A stretch of 64,000 nucleotides of DNA, taken from assembly GCA_016719575.1 (NCBI GenBank), contig JADJYV010000013.1:1178001-1242000 (forward strand), read 5' to 3'. The stretch is from Pseudobdellovibrionaceae bacterium (GTDB lineage Bacteria > Bdellovibrionota > Bdellovibrionia > Bdellovibrionales > Bdellovibrionaceae). Every line of letters begins with the position of its first letter. The stretch's first letter is position 1. The notes under the pieces are model-generated. The model was given only the letters and a program-made list of their open reading frames with translations. It had not been told where the DNA came from and did not search any database. The position numbers were made by a program, and so were the translations under genes. Shown here in pieces: positions 52,480 through 62,100 of this stretch.

Positions 52480-52545
52480 AAGAACTGCATATTATTGAAA
52501 TAACAACCTTATTTGGCATTTGAACCAAATGGCAAAGACAGGATA

Positions 52546-52582
52546 TTGACTATCATTCTAATATTCATTAGAATGATAGATA
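52546..52582 (+). promoter_or_regulatory. promoter and operator of the ArsR-rhodanese gene
   Basis: TTGACT (52546-52551), 17-base spacer, TAGAAT (52569-52574). A 13-bp perfect inverted repeat CTATCATTCTAAT (52550-52562) / ATTAGAATGATAG (52567-52579), 4-base loop, covers the spacer and -10. The predicted transcript start (about 52581) coincides with the ATG at 52582, and no Shine-Dalgarno is seen: the mRNA may be leaderless. Confidence 0.65.
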
Positions 52583-53250
52583 TGAAAAGACAGATCAAAG
52601 ATGCCCTTTATGAACAATTCGCAAGGTCCACAAAAGCCCTCTCAAGCCCCAAGAGAATTGAAATTTTAGATCTTCTCTGCCAAGGCGAAAAGACGGTTGA
52701 GGCAATAGCCGAGCAAGCAAATCTTGGAATCAAAAATGCCAGCGCCCAACTAAAAGAACTTAAGTCAGCCCTTCTTGTTGAAACCAGACGCAATGGAAAA
52801 TACGTTTACTATCGGATTTCAAATAACTCAGTCGCTGACTTTCTTTTAGGTCTTCGAACCTTTAGTGAAAAACAATTTTCTGAAATTCAAAAAATTGCTT
52901 CCACGTCATTCAACGATATCGCCTCAATGGAGCCCGTCAATCGAAAGCAACTCCTAGCTCAAGCTAAAAAAGGCGAAGTCATTCTTTTGGACGTCAGACC
53001 CTCAGACGAGTACGCTCAGTCGCATTTACCATTTGCCGTATCAATTCCGATTTCAGAGCTTAGAAAAGAACTTCGAAATCTTCCCAAAGACAAAGAGATC
53101 GTAGCGTACTGTCGTGGACCGTACTGTTTCTTTGCAAGCGAAGCAGTTGAGCTTCTAAAGCAACTAGGTTTTAAGGCATCTCGTCTGAAAGATAGCGTTC
53201 ATGAGTGGGCCTCACACGGTCTTCCCATTGAGTCAACGCAGGCAGTGTAA
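52582..53250 (+). CDS. ArsR-family regulator fused to a rhodanese domain
   Basis: A 222-residue protein. Residues 5-90 form an ArsR winged helix (LSSPKRIEILDLLCQGEKTVEAIA, ASAQLKELKSALLVETRRNGKYVYYRI). The rhodanese domain covers about 115-215, with LLDVRPSDEYAQSHLPFAVSIP and the active-site loop CRGPYCFF with its Cys. Such fusions sense sulfur species or metals. I set the start at the ATG at 52582 because 52573 lies in the operator and -10 box. It begins a three-gene plus-strand unit with the MFS and rhodanese-MBL genes. Confidence 0.85.
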   Translation: MKRQIKDALYEQFARSTKALSSPKRIEILDLLCQGEKTVEAIAEQANLGIKNASAQLKELKSALLVETRRNGKYVYYRISNNSVADFLLGLRTFSEKQFSEIQKIASTSFNDIASMEPVNRKQLLAQAKKGEVILLDVRPSDEYAQSHLPFAVSIPISELRKELRNLPKDKEIVAYCRGPYCFFASEAVELLKQLGFKASRLKDSVHEWASHGLPIESTQAV

Positions 53251-53251
53251 A

Positions 53252-54517
53252 GTGAGCGCCCTTGCCCCCGCTTTAGTTCCAAAACTAGGTCTGAAGGAAA
53301 ACTGGTATCAGTTCGCTTTGCTAGTGATAGTAAACGCTTTTGTCGGTGCGATGATTGGCCTTGAGCGCACGATTCTTCCACAAATCGCAGAGAAAGAATT
53401 TGGAATGGTCGTTAAAACGGCGATTCTTTCTTTCATCGTGGTTTTTGGTTTTACAAAGGCGTTCACCAATTACTTTGCTGGCCGCTGGGCCGATCAATTG
53501 GGGCGAAAAAAAATTCTTGTGCTGGGGTGGCTCATTGCGATTCCAGTTCCGTTTCTTTTGATGTGGGCGCCAAGTTGGACGTGGATTCTAGTCGCAAACG
53601 TTTTTCTTGGAGTGAGCCAAGGGCTTACTTGGTCCACAACCGTTATCATGAAGATTGACCTTGTAGGGTCTGAGCGTCGTGGCCTTGCCATGGGCTTCAA
53701 TGAGTTTGCTGGTTATTTCGCAGTAGCTGTCTCTGCGTTGGTCACAGGTTATGTAGCGAGCCACTACGGGCTTCGTCCTCAGCCATTTTATCTAGGTGGA
53801 GTTTATGTCGTCGTGGGCCTTTTGATGAGTCTGCTCCTAGTGTGGGAAACAAAAGGTCATGTTGCTCACGAAGTAGAACTAAACTCTCAAAATGAAAATC
53901 ATCTTGCAGAATTTCTCACTCAGAAAGAAATTTTCCGTCGAACAACCTTAAGCGACAAAAATCTTTCGTCGGTTACGCAAGCGGGTTTTGTGAACAACCT
54001 CAATGACGGAATGGCTTGGGGGCTCTTTCCAATAGTTTTTGCTACTCACGGACTGGGTCTAAAAGAAATTGGCTGGCTCGCTGCAATCTATCCAGCGACA
54101 TGGGGCCTTAGTCAGCTTTGGACGGGTCACTTGTCAGACTCCTTAGGGCGTAAAAATTTAATTGTTTGGGGCATGTGGATTCAATCCCTTGGGATTGTTG
54201 TCACAATGCTCTCAAGTGAATTTTCTGGATTTGCACTTGGCGGAGTGTTGTTAGGAATAGGCACTGCGATGGTTTATCCGACACTTCTTGCGGCCATTGG
54301 TGATGTGGCTCACCCAAGCTGGAGAGCGTCTTCTGTCGGTGTTTATAGATTCTGGCGGGATTCCGGTTACGCAATAGGAGCGATTATCTCTGGGGTTGTC
54401 GCAGATGTGTTTGGAATAAGTGCGGCGATTGGATTTGTCGCAATGATTACGTTTATGTCTGGCGCAGTTGTCTCAAGGCGCATGACTGAAACATTAAAGA
54501 AAAGGTGTGATTCATGA
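53252..54517 (+). CDS. MFS transporter in the sulfur module
   Basis: A major facilitator protein of 421 residues with 12 predicted spans. Typical signatures are GRWADQLGRKKIL in loop 2-3 and GHLSDSLGRKNLIVWG in loop 8-9, plus ERRGLAMGFNEFAGY. I used the GTG at 53252, which lies one base after the regulator stop; the frame extends upstream into the regulator. In related loci such transporters accompany ArsR-rhodanese and persulfide dioxygenase genes; the solute (sulfur compound or drug) is unknown. It overlaps the next gene by 4 bases. Confidence 0.85.
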   Translation: MSALAPALVPKLGLKENWYQFALLVIVNAFVGAMIGLERTILPQIAEKEFGMVVKTAILSFIVVFGFTKAFTNYFAGRWADQLGRKKILVLGWLIAIPVPFLLMWAPSWTWILVANVFLGVSQGLTWSTTVIMKIDLVGSERRGLAMGFNEFAGYFAVAVSALVTGYVASHYGLRPQPFYLGGVYVVVGLLMSLLLVWETKGHVAHEVELNSQNENHLAEFLTQKEIFRRTTLSDKNLSSVTQAGFVNNLNDGMAWGLFPIVFATHGLGLKEIGWLAAIYPATWGLSQLWTGHLSDSLGRKNLIVWGMWIQSLGIVVTMLSSEFSGFALGGVLLGIGTAMVYPTLLAAIGDVAHPSWRASSVGVYRFWRDSGYAIGAIISGVVADVFGISAAIGFVAMITFMSGAVVSRRMTETLKKRCDS

Positions 54518-55540
54518 AGCCCTCAATATCGAGTCATAAACTCTTGGCTCTTATCAAAAACAACAACGTCACGATTCTTGATGTTCGTGGGAAAGATGAG
54601 TTTGATCGAGGGCATATTTTTGGTGCTCTCCATATTCCGGCTGATGAAGTTCTTCAGAGGCATCACGAGATTCTGGGAGAAAAGCAAATTGTCACATACT
54701 GCGGTAAAGGCGCGGGAAGATCCGAAAGTGTCGCCAAGATATTAAATGAGAACGGTAAAAGAGCTTTCTGGCTCGAAGGCGGCTATCAACGGTGGCCATT
54801 TGTTTCTCCAGAGGATGCGGATATTGGAGACCCGCTAATTTTTCATCAGCTCTTTGAAAAGGAGTCTTCATCCTATACATATTTGCTTGCTGATCCGGTG
54901 ACTCGTGAAGCGGTTATAATCGACCCAGTTCTTGAAACCGTCGAACGAGATCTAAGGCTGATTCAAGAGCTTGATCTCAAGCTGCTTTATGTTCTTGAAA
55001 CCCACATTCATGCCGATCACATCACCGGAAGTGCCGAAATTAAAAAACGTACAAGTGCGAAGTCAGCGGTTAGTAAAAAAGCCGGAGTTTGCTGTGCGGA
55101 TTTGGAGCTTACGGAAAATCAGGAATTAAAATTTGGCAGATACACCCTTAAAGTTATGGAAACGCCAGGCCATACGAGCGAGAGTTTAAGTTTTTACTGT
55201 GAAGGTATGATTTTTACTTGGCGATAGCCTCATGATTCGAGGAACTGGAAGAACCGATTTTCAACAAGGATCTGCTAAAGATCTCTATGAAAGTATTCAC
55301 AAGAAAGTATTCTCACTGCCGGGTGAAACAAAAGTTTATCCAGCTCACGACTACAAAGGAGTGCTTTTTTCAACCGTCGATCTCGAGAAGAAATTTAATC
55401 CAAGAGTCGGTGGAGGCAGAAAACTGGACGAGTTTGTCCAAATTATGAAAGATCTCAAGCTTGCAGAGCCGATGAAAATTCACGAGGCGGTTCCTGCGAA
55501 CTTAGCCTGCGGGCAGATGCTGCCAAGTCATGAGTTCTGA
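54514..55540 (+). pseudogene. rhodanese - metallo-beta-lactamase (persulfide dioxygenase-like) fusion, frameshifted
   Basis: Two open frames, 54514-55227 and 55232-55540, read as one protein. The first has a rhodanese domain (LDVRGKDEFDRGHI, YCGKGAGRSESV with its Cys) at 1-100 and then the metallo-beta-lactamase motif THIHADHITG and ETPGHTSESL. The next residues of the fold, FTGDSL, are broken: the DNA reads ACTTGGCGATAG at about 55216, where ACTGGCGATAGC would restore the frame. A single extra T (55218/55219) explains it. The second frame continues with MIRGTGRTDFQQG, VYPAHDYKG and NLACGQ. It may be a real pseudogene or a sequencing error. Confidence 0.85.
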
Positions 55541-55791
55541 ACGCTTTGAATAATTCGGCAGTCTGTCGGATCTAGCTCTTCGCTCCACACTGACTGGAGC
55601 AGGAATTGCGCAAGGAAGTTGCCCGGCCATCTTCATCTGAAACAAAAATATATGCCGCGATGCAATTTAAATTACTCTAAGGTGCCACTCAAAAACCTTC
55701 CTGCCCTGTTTCTTCCTTAGCAAGGCAGATTCGATCTCAGATTTAAACGCATATGCCAAATCAAGTTTCTGTCCCTTGACATCCCTTCATA
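55541..55791. other. intergenic region with a possible gene relic
   Basis: 251 bases between two converging genes. On the minus strand, about 39 codons without stop from about 55786 to 55670 read RDVKGQKLDLAYAF and QGRKVFEWHLRVI, which has protein-like composition but no start or ribosome site. No terminator with a U-tract is seen. It could be the remnant of a displaced gene. Confidence 0.3.
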
Positions 55792-56238
55792 TCACTTTCG
55801 AACTCCTACTAAACTTTGATTCACTCCGGACCGAACAATGACTTCTCCAATGTATTTTTCGCTTTTGATACGAGCTGTGTATGAGTCCTCTTTGTTCAGT
55901 CCCTGAAAGCCAACAAAACCGTTTAATCCAGTATTACTAGAGAAAATTTGCGATCCATTTGAATCGAAAAGTCCGATAGCAATTCCGCGACATGGCGCCG
56001 TTGAAAGTGAGCAGGTCACGATTAAAACATCATCGGGTACTTGCTTGCTCTTCAGAATCTGTTCAATTGACAGTGAATCTAATATGCTCGATTTGGAAGG
56101 GACGATTCGCACCGCGACTTTTTCTTCTTTTTTATGCTCTTTAATTCCATCGTCACCATGCCCTAGAGCTGATTCCACAAATGAAATCATGAGAATAATT
56201 GAGACCAGAGTTTTTGAGAGCAAAGGATTTAATATCAT
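55792..56238 (-). CDS. small secreted protein in the metal cluster
   Basis: A 148-residue protein with a signal peptide (LVSIILMISFVESALG) followed at once by a His/Asp/Glu/Lys stretch, HGDDGIKEHKKEEK, that could bind metal. The rest has two Cys residues (VTCSLSTAPCRG) and beta-rich segments. It is predicted periplasmic. No family recognised. It lies 17 bases after the P-type ATPase gene with AAAGGGAA before its ATG, so it probably belongs to the same transcript. Confidence 0.66.
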   Translation of the reverse strand: MILNPLLSKTLVSIILMISFVESALGHGDDGIKEHKKEEKVAVRIVPSKSSILDSLSIEQILKSKQVPDDVLIVTCSLSTAPCRGIAIGLFDSNGSQIFSSNTGLNGFVGFQGLNKEDSYTARIKSEKYIGEVIVRSGVNQSLVGVRK

Positions 56239-56255
56239 TTCAAAATTCCCTTTTT

Positions 56256-58475
56256 TTAACTCGGATAAGTTTCTGAATTCATACCCAGAAGTCGCAGCGA
56301 ATTTGCGATCACGATCAGCGATGCTCCCATGTCAGCAGCCACCGCAAGCCACAGATTTGATAAACCGAAGACACCTAGGCCAATAAAGACAGCTTTGATT
56401 GCAAGCGCAAATCCGATGTTAAAACGAATTATTCCTAATGTTTTTCTGCCGTGCTGGATAGCTCTTGCAAGTTGTCCGAGATCGTCCGTCATTAAAGCAA
56501 TATCGGCTGTTTCAATTGCGGCATCCGTACCAGCCGCACCCATGGCAATTCCGATGGAGGCTTGAGCAAGGGCTGGGGCATCATTGATTCCGTCGCCGAC
56601 CATACCAACGTAAAGATATTGTTTTGTGAGAGATTGGATTTCAAAAACTTTGTCTTCAGGTAGTAGATCTCCACGACCCTTATCAATCCCGACAATTTTC
56701 GCAATCGAATCAACAGTTCTTTGGTTGTCGCCGCTCAAGATCAGAACTTCTTTAATTCCAACACGGTGTAGATTTTCGATAGCTTTTCCGACCCCTTCAC
56801 GAGGTTTGTCGGCGAGGCCCAGAATTCCTAGAATTTCACCCTCACAACCTGAGTGAGGCTTATGTCCCACGATCATAACCGACTGAGCTTGATCTTCGAG
56901 GGTCTGAAGATACTTTTCAACTTCAGGACTGCATACATTTAGTTCATGAGCGAGCTTATGATTTCCAGCGAAATAGTGATGTGAGCCAATAGAGCCTTCA
57001 ACACCTTTGCCTGGTATAACTTTATGATTTGATACTGGGGAGTCGGTCGCATGTTTGCTCTCACAGAATTCAACCACGGCCTTAGCTAAAGGGTGATTGG
57101 ATTGTTTTTCTAGCGAAAGAGCGACTTGCATGAACTCTTTTGTTTTGGATGATCCCCAAGTTTTTTCAGAAACAACTTTAGGACGCCCTTCGGTGATAGT
57201 TCCAGTTTTATCGACCGCAATGGCGCGGAGTTTTCCTAGAGCTTCAAGATAGACGCCTCCTTTTACTAGAACACCATTCTTCGCGAGTGCCGTTAGTGCC
57301 GACACAACTGAAACTGGCGTGGCTATGACGAGAGCACAAGGGCAAGCGATAACCAGAAACACCAGCGACCTATAGAACCACAAATCCCACGATTGAGAAA
57401 ATAGTAGTGGAGGAATCAAGAACACCAATAACGCAACAAGGGTGACGATAGGCGTATAAATTTTGGCAAACTTGTCCACAAATAGTTGGGAGGGAGCTTT
57501 CTTACTTTGAGCTTCTTCGATCAAACGTATCACGCCCGCGATCTTTGTGTCCTTAAAGCCGTGGCTGACAATCGCAGTTAGGCTACCACTTTCATTGACG
57601 GTTCCAGCTAACACAGTATCCCCAACGCCCTTGGACACAGGTTGCGATTCGCCCGTGAGGGGCGCTTGGTTAAGGTAAGAAGAGCCCTCAACGATCAAAG
57701 CATCTAGTGGAACTCTATCTCCTGCCCGAATGAGTATCTTCTGACCTACAGTAATCTCCTCAACTGGAGTCGAGCTAATATTCCCATTTTCCGCGACCAG
57801 GGTTGCGACCTGAGGGGTGATCGAAAGGACTTCTCTAATGGCTTTCCTTGCCCTGGCCACACTAAAGGCCTCTAGCATCTCTGCTAAAGAGAAAAGAAAC
57901 ACGACCGCCGCGGCTTCCGAATATTCACGAATGGCAAATGCTCCGACAGCTGCCATGGTCATAAGCACATTCATGTCGAGGCTTCGTTGCTTCAAGGCGC
58001 GGACAGCTTTTGGAAATATCAGGGCTCCACCAGTGAGTGTTGCCGCTAGGTAAATCGAAAAGAGCCACGCGTTTGATAACTCCAAGAACCATTGACAAAT
58101 AAGCCCAATGACCAGGAGTGCGCCGGAGAGACTTACAAGTATGACTCTGTTTTTGTTTGCCGCAACAAACGAAAGCTGCCGAGAAGTTTCCTGAACCTTA
58201 ACACCAGATTTATTGATCAAAGCAACTATCTCTTCTTTTTTAAAGGAAGGATCGTGCTCAACGGAAACTTGCGACGTCATTAGGTTTGCTGTGACCTTTG
58301 CAATCTTCGAATGCGTTAGAGATTTTTGAATTGCCGCGATTTCGTCAGCACAGTCCATCCCCAGCACGGCGAATGTTGAGACAGATGACCCCTCGATATG
58401 ATTCAGAATCTTACTTTCAACTTTGGGCGAATCTGCATTGCAGCAACTGTCTTGGTGTTCCGTCTTTTCCATCAA
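56256..58475 (-). CDS. P1B-type metal ATPase (ZntA/CadA-like)
   Basis: A 739-residue metal exporter. It has a CC pair at 11-12 (DSCCNAD), one HMA-like domain at about 33-100 whose metal site is GMDCAD rather than GMxCxxC, then spans, the transmembrane CPC in VIACPCALVIATPV, the phosphorylation site DKTGTITEG, HP locus NHPLAKAV, and the hinge GDGINDAPAL. The CPC and overall pattern fit export of Zn, Cd, Pb or Co. The position within the czc-like block supports divalent metals. A hairpin terminator at 58487-58512 separates it from the small genes upstream. Confidence 0.92.
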   Translation of the reverse strand: MMEKTEHQDSCCNADSPKVESKILNHIEGSSVSTFAVLGMDCADEIAAIQKSLTHSKIAKVTANLMTSQVSVEHDPSFKKEEIVALINKSGVKVQETSRQLSFVAANKNRVILVSLSGALLVIGLICQWFLELSNAWLFSIYLAATLTGGALIFPKAVRALKQRSLDMNVLMTMAAVGAFAIREYSEAAAVVFLFSLAEMLEAFSVARARKAIREVLSITPQVATLVAENGNISSTPVEEITVGQKILIRAGDRVPLDALIVEGSSYLNQAPLTGESQPVSKGVGDTVLAGTVNESGSLTAIVSHGFKDTKIAGVIRLIEEAQSKKAPSQLFVDKFAKIYTPIVTLVALLVFLIPPLLFSQSWDLWFYRSLVFLVIACPCALVIATPVSVVSALTALAKNGVLVKGGVYLEALGKLRAIAVDKTGTITEGRPKVVSEKTWGSSKTKEFMQVALSLEKQSNHPLAKAVVEFCESKHATDSPVSNHKVIPGKGVEGSIGSHHYFAGNHKLAHELNVCSPEVEKYLQTLEDQAQSVMIVGHKPHSGCEGEILGILGLADKPREGVGKAIENLHRVGIKEVLILSGDNQRTVDSIAKIVGIDKGRGDLLPEDKVFEIQSLTKQYLYVGMVGDGINDAPALAQASIGIAMGAAGTDAAIETADIALMTDDLGQLARAIQHGRKTLGIIRFNIGFALAIKAVFIGLGVFGLSNLWLAVAADMGASLIVIANSLRLLGMNSETYPS

Positions 58476-58483
58476 TCCCTCTT

Positions 58484-58512
58484 AAAAGTCAGGATCAACA
58501 AAGATCCTGACT
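58484..58512 (-). terminator. intrinsic terminator before the P-type ATPase gene
   Basis: Minus-strand hairpin with a perfect 10-bp stem, AGTCAGGATC (58512-58503) and GATCCTGACT (58496-58487), loop TTTGTT, followed by TTT. It lies after the lipoprotein gene and just before the AAGAGGG site of the ATPase gene, so it could attenuate readthrough. Confidence 0.65.
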
Positions 58513-58545
58513 GCGTAGTTGTTTATCGATGTCGTTTGCGAACTC

Positions 58546-58911
58546 TTATCGAATGATCTTTTCCACGATGTAGCCTTCTTGAATTGTGGCGTCAGTCATT
58601 GCCTTAACTTTAATAAAGTGCGGGTCAGAGTTTTCGATCACTTCTGCCATTCCTCTGGAAACCTTCGTGCATGTCGTAGTTTCGGTGCTTTCACTATGGC
58701 GAGTCGGGTTCTTTTTCTTTGAAGTGCAAACACTTTGAAACATGGAGAGCTGCTCACCTTGTTTAACTTCAGAAGAGTTCATGCAGACATGCGCTACTGT
58801 TGGAGAATCGAGAGCCACGATACTGCCACGAGCGTGCTCATGCCGCTGAAGGCTTGCACAACCGGAAAAAATAAAAACGAAAATAGGAATACTGAGGATT
58901 AAGTTTTTCAT
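58546..58911 (-). CDS. small lipoprotein of the metal cluster
   Basis: A 121-residue protein with a lipoprotein signal (IFVFIFSGCAS, lipobox FSGC). The mature part is rich in Thr and Ser, with HEHARGS near the start and single Cys residues (VAHVCMNSSEV, QSVCTSKKK, TTCTKVSRG). It is predicted to be anchored to the outer or inner membrane. No family recognised. It follows the 76-residue gene by 3 bases and is probably translated with it. Confidence 0.66.
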   Translation of the reverse strand: MKNLILSIPIFVFIFSGCASLQRHEHARGSIVALDSPTVAHVCMNSSEVKQGEQLSMFQSVCTSKKKNPTRHSESTETTTCTKVSRGMAEVIENSDPHFIKVKAMTDATIQEGYIVEKIIR

Positions 58912-58914
58912 AGA

Positions 58915-59145
58915 TTACTTCGTCTCTTTCTTGGTCTCATTATTTGTTTCTTCTGAATGGTCATGGTCGTCGTGCTTCTCATCGCACTTGCAGTCCTTCT
59001 CTGACTTTTTGCACTTTTCGCATTTATGCGCTTTATCAGATTGGAGTTGCTTGTCTTTTTTTGAGTGCTTATGGTCCTCGCCCGCTTGGGCATTGATACC
59101 GAAAGCAAACGACAACATCATTGCGGTCAAAACTGCCTTTTTCAT
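58915..59145 (-). CDS. small secreted His/Cys/Lys-rich metal-binding protein
   Basis: A 76-residue protein with a signal peptide (VLTAMMLSFAFGINAQA). The mature part holds HKHSKKDK, four Cys in the CEKCKKSEKDCKC cluster and DDHDHSEE, which could bind divalent metals in the periplasm. AAGGAAGG precedes the ATG. It lies between czcA and the lipoprotein gene. A likely role as a periplasmic metal buffer is inferred. Confidence 0.68.
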   Translation of the reverse strand: MKKAVLTAMMLSFAFGINAQAGEDHKHSKKDKQLQSDKAHKCEKCKKSEKDCKCDEKHDDHDHSEETNNETKKETK

Positions 59146-59162
59146 AAAACCTTCCTTTTCTT

Positions 59163-59182
59163 GAGGCGGCGAAAGCCACCTC
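59163..59182 (-). other. hairpin between czcA and the 76-residue gene
   Basis: On the minus strand GAGGTGGC (59182-59175) pairs with GCCGCCTC (59170-59163) around a TTTC loop, one G-U pair. AAGAAAAGG follows rather than a U-tract, so it may stabilise the czcCBA message rather than terminate it. Confidence 0.4.
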
Positions 59183-59189
59183 GGTTAAT

Positions 59190-62100
59190 TTAGTGAGCTA
59201 CGCGACCTTTCATTCTTGATTCAAATCGCGAAAATAAAATGGGAAGCACAATCAATGTTAGAAGCGTCGAAGAAATGATTCCCCCGATAACAACTGAAGC
59301 GAGTGGCTTTTGCACCTCTGCTCCGATGCCCGTCGAGACCATCATTGGGATGAATCCAAAGACCGCAACGAGTGCCGTCATTAGCACTGGGCGAAGTCTG
59401 ACGAGTGTTCCGGAAAGAACAAGTTCCTTTCCAGTTTTTCCTTCGGCTTGTAGCTGATTAAAGAAGTTAACGAGCACGACACCGTTTAAGACGGCGATCC
59501 CTGAGAGGGCAATAAACCCGATGCCTGCGGAAATACTAAACGGAAGACCGTTCAAAATCAGACCGATAACTCCGCCTACTAGGGCCATGGGGATACAAGC
59601 GAATATAAGAAAGGTCTGAGCTACGCTTCCGAAGGCCGCGTAAATCATCATGAGAACAAGTGCCAACGCAATCGGCGCTAAAATCAAAAGCCTGGATCTA
59701 GCTTGCTCAAGATTCTTAAAGTTTCCGCCCCATTCGAGATAGTAACCATCTGGAAGCTTGAGCTGTGTTTCAACGGCCTTCTGCGCTTCCAAAACAAACG
59801 ATTCGGTATCTCGTCCTCGCAAGTTGATGAGGACAGCAGTTCTTCGATTCGAGTTTTCCCTGTTCACCGAGCCATAAGTTTCTTTGAAGGAAATGTCGGC
59901 GAGCTTTCCAAGCGGCACAAGAACATTTGGTCCGACTCCGACTGGAAGATCTTTGATCGTGCTGAGATCAGATCTCAAATCATTGCCAAGTCTTACTACA
60001 ATTGGAAACTTTCGTTCACCTTCATAAAGAAAACCAGCTTCCTGACCTCCGAGCGCAATCGAAACGGTGTCGAGAACATCTTTTACAGAGCCATTGTAAG
60101 CTGAAAGACTGGCCTCGTTTGGCTCAATTCTCAAAACGGGCGAAGTGCCTGCCAGATCCACTTCGACATCACCGGCTCCTTGAATTTTAGCCACGATTTC
60201 TTGGGTCTTCTTTGCGAACTCCACAAGCTTATCTAAATCTGGGCCAAAAACTTTGACGGCAACATCAGCTCTGGTGCCTTCAAGCAATTCATTGAAACGC
60301 ATTTGAATCGGCTGAGATGCTAAGTAAGTTTGACCGGGAATTTCCTTTTCAAGTTTTTCAACCATGAGTGAAACGAGACTTTGGAAAGTTCGTTTTTTGC
60401 CGTCAACTTCGGGCCAATCGTCGCGGGATTTAAGCATAATGTAAGTATCAGATACGTTGACGCCCATTGGATCAGTTGCGACTTCGCTTGTTCCTATTCT
60501 TGAAAAAACATGGCTGACCTCAGGAAAGGTCTCGACGACCTTATCTGCTTTCCTCTGAAATTCGACTGACTGACTTAAGCTTGCATTCACGGGTCTGATC
60601 ATATGAAAAGCGAATGAGCCTTCACTGAGTTGGGGCAAAAACTCCGCCCCTCTGGTCATAAACAGTGCAACTCCCAAAACAACAGAAAGAAGTCCTACAC
60701 CCATCGTTAGGTTTTTGCGTTTATAGGCGAATTCAAAAAATGGAACGTAGGCTTTTCGAATCCATTCCATCAGCTTTGGTTCCTTGTCCTCTGTCTTACC
60801 TGACAGGAAGATACTTGCGAGTGCTGGCGCGGTGGTGAAAGAAAGAATAAAGGCCATCATGACGGCAATAGCGAAAGTTGCAGCCATGGGGATAAACATT
60901 TTTCCCTCAACGCCTGTTAGAGCAAAAACCGGCAAGAACACCATCACGATAATGAATTGACCGAAACCAGCGGCTTGCCTAATTTCAACCGTGGATTCGT
61001 AGACAGCTTTTTTGACTTCCTCTTTACTTAAATTTCGCCCTAAAGACTTAGCTCGGTCATGAAGGAACCTGACACAGTTATCAAGCACGATGACTGTTCC
61101 ATCGACGATAATTCCAAAATCTAATGCTCCAAGGCTCATAAGATTTCCTGAAATCCCAAGCGGCTTCATGACGAGAAAAGTAGCGAGCAAAGAAAGTGGA
61201 ATTGTGATGGCAGTAATCAGAGCCGCCCTGATATTTCCCAGCAAGATGAGTAAAATAATCGTAACAAGAATCGCCCCCATCAAAAGATTGTGCTCAACTG
61301 TTCCGAGCGTGGCGTTAACCAAGTCTGACCTGTTGTAGACGGTGGTTACTTCAACATCTTTTGGAAGAGTCTTTCTAATTTCTTCGATTTTAGTGTGAAC
61401 CCGAGTTGAAACTGTTCGACTGTTTTCCCCAAGGAGCATCATCACAGTTCCTAAAACGACCTCTTCACCATCATAGGTGGCAGATCCCGTTCGAAGCTCC
61501 TTACCCAAAGTCACACGAGCGATGTCGCCGATGGTGACAACCTTAAAGGACTCTAAGCTCTTAACCGGAACTCTCTCAATTGCTTTGGGATCTTTGATCA
61601 GTCCCACACCTTGAATTAGAAACTGTTCAGCCGTTTGCTCAACGTAGCCGCCGCCCACGTTTTTATTAATTTTTTCTAGTGCTTCACCGATGTCTTCAAA
61701 GTGAATTCCAAAAGACGCCATCTTCTTTGGATCAGGCTGAACATGGTACTGCTTTTCAAAACCTCCAGAAGTATTGATCTCAGCGACGCCCTCGACCGTT
61801 AAAAGTCTCGGTTTTACAAACCAATCTTGGAGTGCCTTTAGCTCCATGAGCTGTTTCACCCGCTCGTCGCCTTGTTTTTTTTCTTTGAAATCTAAAACGA
61901 ACTGGTAAATCTCACCAAGACCTGTGGAGATCGGACCCAGCTCTGGCTTCGCCGAAGTAGGCAAGTCGCCTGAAACACCTTGAAGGCGCTCAGTAACAAG
62001 TTGCCTAGCTCGGAAAATATCAACAGAGTCTTTGAAAATCACTGTGACTTGGGAGAGGCCAAATCGAGTGATTGATCTGACTTGTTCAACACCAGCCACT

